Positions 1 through 9,837 of a stretch of 64,000 bases of DNA are shown here, one piece after another. The notes beneath the pieces were generated by a model that worked only from the letters and a program-made list of their open reading frames with translations, had not been told where the DNA came from and did not search any database. How positions within the stretch are numbered: position 1 is the first letter of the stretch; every line of letters begins with the position of its first letter. Source of the DNA: Glycine soja (taxonomy: Eukaryota; Streptophyta; Magnoliopsida; Fabales; Fabaceae); contig NC_041016.1 of the NCBI RefSeq assembly GCF_004193775.1, forward strand, positions 30,472,644 to 30,536,643, read 5' to 3'. The position numbers were made by a program, and so were the translations under genes.

Positions 1-489
1 GGTCTTCGTGCTTTATGTACAGGGAGAAATATGGATTAACGACCCCGAACATGGTGACATCCCATCTAACCTGATAAGGCCTCAAGAAAAGCTCTGGCAT
101 GGTCAATGTCATCAGATAAAGCGGATCATCGACCTCCGAATCGGGCTTCGGAGGTGGTTTTGGCGGAGACACAGCTACCTGTTCATGAAACAAAGTTAAA
201 TAACCAAATTTGAGGCACGCTTAATGAATTAATTTAAAAAGAAGAAACATATAGTAAGGACAATAAGTACCTGGTGTGATAAAGACTTGACCAGATGTGT
301 CGGCCAAGCAAGGGAGGTGTGAAGTGCCTGCCCCACTAAGGAAACCTCATCAGTGGGTACAGGAACTGAAGCATCTGCATCTTTAACCTCGTCCACACTC
401 ACCTTTACTTGGCCAGGCAACAAAGGAGTGTTACGAACAAGAGTGGATCCTTCATAAACTCTCCCCACGGCAACCAAGCGGGCAGGATC

Positions 490-1003
490 TGTTGGAAGCG
501 CACGTTCACTTCCACGTTCTTTTAATTAATTAATTTTATTATTTTTGAAAAAATTAGTTATTTTGAATTTGGTCCATTTTCCATCTACATTCAACCCATA
601 TCTTTGCAATATATTTGCAACCACCTTCAGTAACAAATCACGTACCCATCATTTATCTCACGTACTGATAACTTCTTATCTCACGTCTGATAACTTCGTA
701 TCTCACGTTCTGATAACAACTTGAGAGCTCTGTGATGGACAAACTCTATAAATAGGATGGGGTGCTCTCAGTTTTGTATCACCAAACCCACTTCTCTATT
801 CAGAAAAATACACCATCTATTCAGAGTGAGTAAGGGTCTGGAAGAACAAAATTGTCTTTCAGGTTCGTGTGTGCACCGCTTCCCGTTCAATTTGCAATGG
901 CTGGAGATACACTCGTAATTCTTTTTAATTTTCGTTGTTTGATCTAAATATGCTATTTAAATTTATTTGCATGTTTAGATCAGTATATGTATATATTTTT
1001 ACA
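490..1003 (+). repeat. 5' LTR of copia element
   Basis: Begins TGTTGGAAGCGC and ends ATTTTTACA, matching 5,898-6,412 almost base for base. It contains short repeats of the form TCTCACGT-CTGATAACTT around 655-720, then a TATA box, then a CT-rich leader. The 3' boundary is fixed by comparison with the other LTR, which stops at the same ACA before GGATC. Confidence 0.95.
747..754 (+). promoter_or_regulatory. TATA box in copia 5' LTR
   Basis: TATAAATA inside CTCTATAAATAGGATGG, the expected core promoter for the retrotransposon transcript. The same sequence is at 6,155-6,162 in the 3' LTR, where it could drive transcription outward into the flanking CACTA gene on its antisense strand. Confidence 0.6.
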
Positions 1004-1490
1004 TTTAGAACAAAATTCTCATCCTTCCTTTAAAGTTTATTACATGTTGAATGAATATACGTGCAATGTTATTTTGAATTGGTATACATGTAATTTTTAT
1101 GATTCAATATTGAGCACATTTGCATTATTAAGTATGTTTATGCAAGGATTATTTTTGAATGTTAAGTGATTAATATAATTTTATTAAATTAGAGAATGCA
1201 TCTTTAATTGAGTAAAATTATATACTAAATTTATAATCACATTAGAAATATTAATTGTGATTAATCATATGTAATGTGATGAAATCTACCCACCGGAATT
1301 TTGTTATATTTGTATGATTAATTAGGATAAAATATTAAATTATATTTCTTAATTTACCCACAGGAATTAAGGAAAAGAACATGATTTAATAGTTTTATCA
1401 TAAAGTTGCATGATGAATCTAATTGAGTAGGACTTTAGCCCACAGGCAAGTTTTGTGTCACTAGATTCATATATTGAGACATGATTTGCA
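1004..1490 (+). other. Copia 5' untranslated leader
   Basis: AT-rich stretch between the 5' LTR and gag. No clear primer-binding site complementary to the usual initiator-Met tRNA (TGGTATCAGAGC type) follows the LTR; the first bases are TTTAGAACAAAATTC. Either another primer is used or the site has been lost. Confidence 0.55.
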
Positions 1491-4400
1491 TTGACAAAAC
1501 ATGACATTTGTTTAGTCTCAAATTTTCTTAATGAGCATGTGTGTTTGTTTGCAATTTCACAATCTATGAATATTTCTTGTGACCTTCCCATTTTGAAAGG
1601 TGATAATTATAAGGTTTGGAAGGAAAGAGTTCTCCTTCATTTGGGCTGGATGGATATTGACTATGCTATAAGGAAGGATGAGCCACCGGCTATTACTGAA
1701 ACTAGCGAACTTGATGCTGTTGATCTTTATGAAAAGTGGGAGAGATCTAATCGTCTCTCCGTTATGTTCATAAAAACCAACATATCAGCTAGTATCCGGG
1801 GTTCAGTTGACCAACATGATAAGGTCAGAGATCTGTTGAAAGCCATTGATGAACAGTTTACGACCTCTGAGAAGTCGCTTGCTAGCACACTCATTATGAA
1901 ATTCTCTTCCATTAAGCTTACTGGAACGAGGGGTGTGCGTGAACATATCATGCGCTTAAGGGACATAGTGGCTCAGTTGAAAACCCTGGAAGTTACCATG
2001 TCTGAATCCTTCCTGGTACATTTCATTTTGTGCACCTTACCTCAACAGTATACACCCTTCAAAATCTCCTACAACACACATAAAGATAAATGGTCTATTA
2101 ATGAATTGATGACCATGTGTGTTCAAGAAGAGGAGAGATTGATAATGGAAGAGGGTGAGAAGGTAAATTTGACTACTTCTACTTCTGGAAAGGATAGGAA
2201 GAAGTCTGTAGGCACCAATAAAGGAAGGATTCCGACTCAACCAACAATTAAAAAGGAGTCAAAGTGTTTCTTCTGTAAAAAGAAAGGACACATGAAGAAG
2301 GACTGCCCCAAATTTAAAAGTTGGTTTGAGAAGAAAGGTACACCATTTACCTTCGTTTGTTATGAATCTAATATGATTAATGTGAATCATAATACATGGT
2401 GGATTGACTCTGGTTCTACAATCCATGTTTCTAATACCTTGCAGGGTATGGAAAGCCTAAGGAAGCCAGTGGGAAGTGAGCAATGCATCTACTCAGGGAG
2501 TAGGATGAGCTCGCATGTAGAGGCCATTGGAACGTGCGTCTTAGTTTTAAGTAGTGGCTTTAAATTACATTTGGAGAAAGTTTTTTATGTTCCTAGTTTC
2601 TGTAAAAACTTAATTTCTGTTTCTAAACTTGCACCTTTGGGATTTTATTTTAATTTTACAGAATTTGGTTTTAATTTACTAAATAAATATGAAATTATTG
2701 GTTGTGGTCAATTGGTTGATGGTCTTTATTCGATTGAATTGAAAAACGACGCTACTTCTATGCACGTTTCTGTTGGGTTAAAATGATGTATTGTGAATGA
2801 AGAACCCTCTATGTTGTGGCACCGAAGATTAGGATATATCTCTATTGATAGAATCAAGCGATTAGTAAATGAAGGAGTACTTAGTACTTTGGATTTTGCT
2901 GATTTTGAGACTTGTGTAGATTGCATTAAGGGTAAGCAAACTAACAAGTCTAAAAAAGGTGCAAAGAGGAGTTCTAATTTATTAGAAATCATACATACAG
3001 ACATATGTTGTCCAGACATGGATGCAAATAGTCTGAAATACTTCATAACCTTTATAGATGATTATTCACGATATATGTTTCTCTACTTACTTCATTCTAA
3101 GAATGAAGCTTTAGATGCCTTTAAAGTTTTTAAGGCTGAAGTTGAGAAACAATGTGGAAAAAAAATTAAGATCGTGAGATCAGATAGAGGTGGGGAGTAC
3201 TATGGTAGATACACAGAGGATGGACAAGCACCAGGCTCATTTGCGAAATTTCTTCAAGAACATGGGATTGTTGCCCAATACACTATGCCTGGTTCTCCGA
3301 ATCAGAATGGTGTGGCAGAACAAAGAAATCGAACCTTATTAGACATGGTGAGAAGCATGAGGAGTAATGTAAAGCTTCCTCAATTTTTGTGGATTGATGC
3401 TCTTAAGATGGCTGCGTATATATTAAACCGAGTTCCAACCAAGGCTGTCTCAAAGACACCTTTTGAGTTATTCAAGGGTTGGAAACCAAGTTTGCGACAT
3501 ATACGCGTTTGGGGATGCCCGTCTGAAGTAAGAATTTATAATCCACAAGAGAAGAAACTAGACCCTAATACTATTACTGGGTATTTCATTGGATATGCTG
3601 AAAGGTCTAAAGGGTATAGGTTCTATTGTCCATCCCACAACACTAGGATTGTGGAATCAAGGAATGCAAAGTTTCTTGAAAATGACTTGATCAGTGGGAG
3701 TGATCAATTTTAGAACATTTCTTCTGAAAGGGATCACTATGAAGCTGAACCTTCTGGGACAAGTAATAGGTTGGTAGTCATTCCCACCCCTCAAGTTAAA
3801 ATGGGTGTTAGACAACCAGTGATTGAAGTTCCACAAGCTGTTGAAAGTGATCATGTAGATCAAGTTGTTTGTGAGGAACAACATGATGATATTGAACAAA
3901 CTGGTGAAGAACCAGTTAAACAAGTTCCTCAGCAAGATGACCAAACAACATTAAGAAGATCTACTAGAGTAAAAAAGACAGCAATTCCTAGTGATTATGT
4001 AGTGTACCTACAAGAATCAGACTACAACATTGGAGCCGAAAATGATCCTGAGATGTTTTCACAAGCCATGAGTTCTAAGGAATAAAATTTGTGGTATAAT
4101 GCTATGAGGGATGAGATGGATTCTATGGCATCTAACCAAGTTTGGGATCTCATTGAGTTGCCTGTTGGTGTAAAAGCCATCGGATGTAGATGGGTCTTCA
4201 AAACAAAGAAAGACTCAGAAGGCAACATTGAGAGACATAAGGCAAGACTTGTTGCTAAAGGATTCACTCAAAGAGAAGGAATCAATTATAGAGAGACCTT
4301 TTCCCCTGTATCTAAGAAAGACTCTCTTCGAGTAATTTTGGCATTAGTAGCTCATTTCGATCTTGAGCTGCATCAAATGGATGTGAAAACGACATTCCTG

Positions 4401-5614
4401 AATGGTGATCTAGAAGAAGAGGTTTACATGAAACAACCTGAGGGATTCTTATCTAGTGTTGGTGAGCACTTAGTCTACAAGCTTAATAAGTCCATCTATG
4501 GATTGAAACAAGCTTCCTGCCAATGGTATTTAAAATTTCATGAGGTCATTTCTTCATTCAGCTTTGAAGAGAATGTCATGGATCACTGTATATACCAGAA
4601 GGTCAGTGGGAGTAAGATTTGTTTCCTTGTATTATACGTAGATGATATTCTGCTTGCGACTAATGATAAGGGTATGCTATATGAGGTGAAACAATTTCTC
4701 TCAAAGAACTTTGATATGAAGGATATGGGAGAGGCATCTTATGTCATAGGCATAAAGATCCATAGAGAAAGATCTCGAGGCATTTTAGGCTTGTCTCAAG
4801 AAACCTATATCAACAAAGTTTTAGAGAGATTTAATATGAAAGATTGTTCACCAAGTGTAGCTCCCATTGTGAAGGGTGACAAACTTGCTTTGAGTCAATG
4901 CCTCAAAAATGATTTTGAGCAGGAACACATGAAAAATATTCCATATGCTTCAGCAGTTGGAAGCCTTATGTATGCTCAGGTTTGCACTAGACCTGATATT
5001 GCATTCGCTGTTGGAGTCTTGGGAAGATATCAAAGTAATCCAGGTTTGACCACTAGAAAGCTGCAAAGAAAGTGATGAGATATCTTCAAGGAACAAAAGA
5101 TTACATGCTCATGTACAGATAAACTGATTGCTTGGAAGTGATTGGCTACTCCGACTCAGACTTTGCTGGTTGCGTTGATTCACGAAGATCAACATCTGGT
5201 TATATTTTTATGTTAGACAGTGGAGCTGTATCTTGGAGAAGTGCCAAACAAACCTTGACTGCTACTTCCACTATGGAGGCTGAGTTCATTTCTTGTTTTG
5301 AGGCTACCTCGCATGGTGTATGGTTGAAGAGTTTCATGTCTGGCCTGAGAGTTGTGGATTCTATTTCTAGGCCATTAAAGTTGTATTGTGACAACTTTGC
5401 TGCAGTGTTTATGGCTAAAAACAATAAAAGTGGAAGTCGGAGTAAGAACATCGACATCAAGTACTTAGCCATAAGAGAACGTGTTAAAGAAAAGAAAGTG
5501 GTCATTGAACACGTCAACACTGAGTTAATGATTGCTGATCCTTTAACTAAAGGCATGCCACCAAAGAACTTTAAGGATCATGTAGTACGAATGGGACTTG
5601 GTTCCATGATGTAA
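1491..5614 (+). pseudogene. Copia gag-pol polyprotein, broken
   Basis: One long frame begins at 1,491; an internal Met at 1,566 (MNISCDLP) is an equally likely start. Gag covers about residues 1-250 and ends in a zinc knuckle C-X2-C-X4-H-X4-C (CFFCKKKGHMKKDC). A protease motif WWIDSGST follows. Integrase has an HHCC region near 2,815-2,960 and a catalytic core with DDYSRY, SDRGGEY and NGVAEQRN. Reverse transcriptase has YVDDIL near 4,635, and RNase H has SDSDFAGC near 5,155. Breaks: TGA at 2,784-2,786, TAG at 3,711-3,713 and TAA at 4,083-4,085, all in frame; a frameshift near 5,060-5,075; and TAA at 5,119-5,121 in the new frame. All domains remain recognisable, but no functional polyprotein can be read. 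The element must have been moved by another copy, or decayed after insertion. Confidence 0.93.
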
Positions 5615-5881
5615 TTTCAATGTACGTACATTTGTTATTTTCAATGAAACTCTTATTCAGTTAGATATTTTCTCATATGGTTTTGTGCACCTATTTATTT
5701 ATTTCGAGAAAAATCATTCGGTCTAGATATAGAATAAACATATGGTTTATTCATTAAGTTGAGAGCTAGTGTTGAGAGACTTGATATATTGTGGTACATG
5801 GAAGATACTACTCATCATCAGCGGACCTATCGCCATGACTCATATATTATGTTTCTTGTTACGGTTGATGTTGGGTTAAAT

Positions 5882-5897
5882 GGACCAAGTGGGAGAA
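5882..5897 (+). other. Polypurine tract of copia element
   Basis: GGACCAAGTGGGAGAA directly before the TG of the 3' LTR: the plus-strand priming site expected at this position. Confidence 0.85.
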
Positions 5898-6412
5898 TGT
5901 TGGAAGCGCACGTTCACTTCCACGTTCTTTTAATTAATTAATTTTATTATTTTTGAAAAAATTAGTTATTTTGAATCTAGTCCATTTTCCATCTACATTC
6001 AACCCATATCTTTGCAATATATTTGCAACCACCTTCAGTAACAAATCACGTACCCATCATTTATCTCACGTACTGATAACTTCTTATCTCACGTCTGATA
6101 ACTTCCTATCTCACGTTTTGATAACAAGTTGAGAGCTCTGTGATGGACAAACTCTATAAATAGGATGGGGTGCTCTCAGTTTTGTATCACCAAACCCACT
6201 TCTCTATTCAGAAAAAATACACCATCTATTCAGAGTGAGTAAGGGTCTGGAAGAACAAAATTGTCTTTCAGGTTCGTGTGTGCGCCGCTTCCCGTTCAAT
6301 TTGCAATGGCTGGAGATACGCTCGTAATTCTTTTTAATTTCCGCTGTTTGATCTAAATATGCTATTTAAATTTATTTGCATGTTTAGATCAGTATATGTA
6401 TATATTTTTACA
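5898..6412 (+). repeat. 3' LTR of copia element
   Basis: 515-bp direct repeat of 490-1,003, ending ACA before the target duplication GGATC at 6,413-6,417. Its single-base length difference is one extra A in the GAAAAAATACACC run. Confidence 0.95.
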
Positions 6413-7160
6413 GGATCTGCTTCTATGTACAAGCCGCACCTGTCAGAGTCACCCGTCTCAGGATCATTTCCTGAGGGATCAACACAACTCTCCTTTGTGC
6501 TCACCCGAGGACCGGAGGGACCAGGACCAACCAGAGGCTTAGGAGGCACTGCAAGTCCCTGAGATTGCATCTGTGACTGAAGCTGGCTAAAGGATGATGG
6601 GACCTGCCTCATCACTTTCTCTGTGATGGACTCCTCTAGCTGGTCCCTGATCTGTTGAGTCAGCTGCTGTAATTCGTCAGGAGGCAGGGAGGAAGCACTG
6701 CGAGACGTCCGTGGAGCCGATCCAAAGTATTGCTTGATGGTGACACCGGCTCCAGCAGCACGGACACGTCCAGGGTGCTCTGGACTTCCAATAGCAGCGA
6801 CCAGAACATCCTGACGTCCATGGGGGATGAACGATCCCTGTGTGGCCTGCTCCTCAAACGAATCCTGCACAGAAAACACACAGTGGTACATGGCATTCTC
6901 AAAATATTCAAACATAATTGTAATGGTTAGTTGAAAATGACTTACAATCTTCTCAGCGATTTCCTTTGCGGCCTCATTCGTCATCTCCCCTGTCTTCTTC
7001 GTGCGGGCCATCTTCCACTTCACGTAGCGTCTGACCGGGGATGGAGGGTCGATGACGCCATCAACGCTTCCTGACTCTGCAGCTTCCTACAGCTTCTTCT
7101 TGGTCTTCTCAGCCAGGAGCTTCTGCTCCAAATAATCATAACCCCCACGAGACAAAACGT

Positions 7161-7178
7161 GGGGGGGGGGGGGGGGGG
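7161..7178. repeat. 18-base G homopolymer inside an exon
   Basis: Eighteen consecutive G on the plus strand, read as C in exon 3 of the minus-strand CACTA second gene. In frame it would add a run of prolines. Such runs are error-prone in sequencing, so the exact length is uncertain. Confidence 0.9.
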
Positions 7179-7881
7179 CAGTATTCTGCTTCTGGATGGC
7201 CTGTGCCTTGATGCGCACATCCTGGAAACATTAAACAATAATGTTTGAAATGGGTAGAATGAAGTATAACAACATCATGTTTAATATGAAAAACAACTTA
7301 AATGGCAAAGGAACATACCTCCCAAGAAGGGTCTCTGCGTGTCTGGCAAAACTGGGCCCACTATTCCTTGCTGATGCCGTATTTGTCACAGACAGTGTCC
7401 TCGACACCGTCCTGATCGGCTGCAAGGGCCCATTTCCTTGTGAGGTCTGATTTAAACTGCCTCCATCTCTCCCCCATGGTCCATAGTAACTTCCTTTTCG
7501 TCCTACTGTCAGAAGCCTCTGGGATATCAAATTCCACCTGACAACATGAAACAAAGTTTATTTGTTACAATAATGAAAGTTTTTGGCTATTAATTACACA
7601 AAATCAAATAAGAAAAGAGAAATACATGAATATCCTCCCAAATCAGGTCCTTCTGAGCAGTAGGGACCTCCTTCCAGTTGTCGTAGGTGATTTCCACCTT
7701 ATCACGTGCCACAATCCCTAAATATGTTCTTAATTTCTTCCTGTGGGGACCGTCGACCTTCCCGGTAGCAGGATCAACATCCACCACTGGTCTCTCAACA
7801 CCAGGTGGTCTAGTGGACAACGATCGTAGACATGAGGCTTTGCGTGTCCGCTTCACGGCAGACGTCGAAGCCGATGCGTCC

Positions 7882-7945
7882 GAAATAGGAGGAGGACGAG
7901 GAGGAGAAGGAGAAGAAGGAGGAGGAGGAGGAGGAGGAGGAGGAA
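7882..7945. repeat. GGA-rich simple repeat
   Basis: GGAGGACGAGGAGGAG-type tract that encodes the proline/serine-rich N-terminal stretch of the CACTA second gene on the minus strand. Confidence 0.8.
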
Positions 7946-8141
7946 TAGTGGAGGCAGGTGGAGAACCCATGATCTTTTATACAATAACATACAAAATAGG
8001 ATTAATGAAAAGAGGATCAGTCATAAGTTTTTTTTGGAAGGCAAAAGTATAATATTATTAAACAAAACTCCACCACATAAGGAGACAAGACAAATTAACC
8101 AAAGGACTCTGAAAGATTGGTAGTTGTGGTTTTTAATTGTG

Positions 8142-8216
8142 ATTTCATCCATGTTTTCTTTGATATTGATTTTCTTAGGATTTCATCCATGTTTTCTTTG
8201 ATATTGATTTTCTTTT
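8142..8216. repeat. Short tandem duplication
   Basis: The sequence GATTTCATCCATGTTTTC, with its following TTGATATTGATTTTCTT, occurs twice in a row, about 38 bp apart, immediately before the captured palindrome. It may mark the edge of the captured segment. Confidence 0.75.
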
Positions 8217-8227
8217 TTGCAGAAAAG

Positions 8228-8776
8228 AAAGAGGGGAACGAGCAACAATTTGAAGGTTGTACATTCAGGAACTAAAGAATTCAAAATAGCTAGTAATAAG
8301 AGGGATTTGTTTTTGGGATTTTCTGAGCACCAAGAGCGGCTACGCAAGAAGCTTGCATTTGAGGAGGGAAGGATATTTGCAGCTAATGAACAACTTTCTT
8401 AACTATTTGTCCTTCAGATTTTACTGTTTTTTTTTCTTATATGTAAATATAAATAATATAAGGCTATGGCTTATGGACATGGTTATTTTTACCCCTAACA
8501 ATCTTAGAAGTAAATATAGACCATGTTTTTACGCGATACCCTTATACCATTTATATTTACATATTAGCAAAAAGAAACAGTAAAATCTTAAGGACAAATA
8601 GTTAAGAAATTTGTTCATTAGCTGCAAATATCCTTCCCTCCTCAAGTGCAAGCTTCTTGCGTAGCCGCTCTTGGTGCTCAGAAAATCCCAAAAACAAATC
8701 CCTCTTATTACTAGCTATTTTGAATTCTTTAGTTTCTGAATGTACAACCTTCAAATTATTGTTCGTTCCCCTCTTT
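8228..8776. repeat. Large inverted repeat A (255-bp arms)
   Basis: 8,228-8,482 and 8,521-8,776 are inverted copies with a 38-bp spacer; most of the arm pairs without gaps. The left arm reads a charged coding stretch on plus (through SEHQERLRKK to FAANEQLS, stop near 8,401) and the right arm reads the same on minus. A transcript would form a long hairpin. Confidence 0.92.
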
Positions 8777-9262
8777 GAGAATGAGAAGGATCTTCATAGG
8801 ACTTCATCCAGCTGATGTTTGCCGCCAGTTTCATCATCCACCACCCTTTTATTCTATGCCTTCTCACGTTTGTTGTTGTTAAACCCATATTTATGCCTTC
8901 TTCCCTTCATGTCTTGTTTTATCACAACTTTAGCTAAATTTCCCATCTTCAACATAGTTGAATCTCCTGTCTTATTCTCCAATGACTCACTTTCATGGCC
9001 TATATCTCTTTTCTTCGTATGTTCTAGTGCTTCAGCTTCAGAATGCATAGAGCAATCAGAATTTTCCAGTCATCACCAAAGGCTTCTGCATCAGCGTTGA
9101 CACTCTCCACCCTCTTTGGTTTATGCTTCTGTGTTTTCTTCCGTGCTTCCTCCTTATAATTCTCAGATTTATTGGAGGTCTCACTAGAAGGATCAGCACC
9201 AATCCGTGCCTGTTCCTCCTCTACCAGCTCAATATCTTTCCTTTCACCTTTGCTTTTGTAAA
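8521..9262 (-). pseudogene. Captured lysine-rich coding fragment, host origin unknown
   Basis: The most complete copy of the sequence inside the palindrome, read on minus. It encodes a highly charged protein segment with KKTQKHKPKRVESV, NKTGDSTMLKMG, KHKYGFNNNKREKA and SEHQERLRKK, spread over more than one frame because of small indels. I do not recognise the family. The mirror copies at 8,228-8,402 and 9,291-9,789 (plus) encode the same pieces. Its position between the two CACTA genes suggests a host fragment taken up by the transposon, as CACTA elements commonly do. No transposase, nuclease or membrane motif is seen. Confidence 0.55.
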
Positions 9263-9739
9263 CTACACTGTAATTTACAAAACAAAAGTTGAAAGGAAAG
9301 ATATTGACCTGATAGACGAGGAAGAAGCACAGATTGGTGCTGATCGTTCTAGTGCAATCTCGAATAAAGCTGAGATTTATAACGAAGAGGCACGGAAGAA
9401 AACACAGAAGCATAAACCAAAGAGGGTGGAGAGTGTCAATGATGATGCATAAGCCTTTGGTGATCACTGGAAAATTCTGATTGCTTTATGCATTCTGAAG
9501 CTGAAGCACTAGAACATACAAAGAAAAGAGATACAGGCCATCAAAGTGTGTCATTGGAGAATAAGACAGGAGATTCAACTATGCTGAAGATGGGAAATTC
9601 AGCTAAAGTTGTGATAAAACAAGACATGAAGGGAAGAAAACATAAATATGGGTTTAACAACAACAAACGTGAGAAGGCACAGAAGAAAAGGGTGGTGGAT
9701 GATGAAACTGGCGACAAACATCAGTTGGATGAAGTCCTA
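8797..9739. repeat. Large inverted repeat B (466-bp arms)
   Basis: 8,797-9,262 and 9,274-9,739 are inverted copies of equal length with only 11 bp between them. The arms differ at scattered sites (roughly 90% or better identity by eye). On minus, 9,262-8,521 reads as one continuous captured segment; B (right) and A (left) are inverted copies of its two ends. The whole block 8,228-9,739 is therefore A, A', B', B, able to fold into two hairpins. Confidence 0.92.
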
Positions 9740-9837
9740 AGGAGGAAAATTGAAACAAAAAACCGATGCCTCAATCAGAGAAAAATGTAGCTGCCACTTA
9801 CTAGCTTTGGTGACCTCTGTCTCTGCAGAAAATTACA

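Larger units (their letters stand above)
490..6412 (+). mobile_element. Ty1-copia LTR retrotransposon, non-autonomous
   Basis: Complete element with two LTRs of 514 and 515 bp, each starting TG and ending CA, flanked by an exact 5-bp target duplication GGATC (485-489 and 6,413-6,417). A purine-rich tract abuts the 3' LTR. Internal order is gag, protease, integrase, reverse transcriptase, RNase H, which is the copia order. By eye the LTRs differ by about nine substitutions and one base insertion, so it inserted fairly recently. The coding region has several stops and a frameshift. It lies in opposite orientation inside an exon of the CACTA second gene, and removing one TSD restores continuity of that exon. 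Confidence 0.96.
1..7970 (-). pseudogene. Second CACTA gene (Transposase_24-like / DUF8039-like), split by a copia insertion
   Basis: Five exons can be traced on the minus strand, each bounded by GT-AG: 7,970-7,626, 7,537-7,319, 7,221-6,946, 6,864-6,418 continuing at 489-271, and 178 to the left edge. Exon 1 starts with a proline/serine-rich stretch (from a GGA-rich tract) and a basic patch. Exon 2 has the WRQFKSDLTRKW-type region of Ptta/En/Spm proteins (Transposase_24). Exon 4 has a Gln-rich coil and a segment like DUF8039 (family name from memory). Breaks seen: TAG at 7,361-7,363 in exon 2, TAG at 7,087-7,089 and an 18-base C run (G run on plus, 7,161-7,178) in exon 3, and the 5.9-kb copia insertion in exon 4. 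Its role in transposition is unknown; by analogy with En/Spm it would assist TNP2. Confidence 0.75.

Noticed and set aside
6359..6562. Plus-strand frame starting in the copia 3' LTR and running into flank
   Set aside because: It crosses the retrotransposon/CACTA junction and is antisense to the CACTA exon; no evidence it is a gene.
7241..7450. Plus-strand frame at 7.2-7.45 kb
   Set aside because: Antisense to exon 2 of the CACTA second gene.
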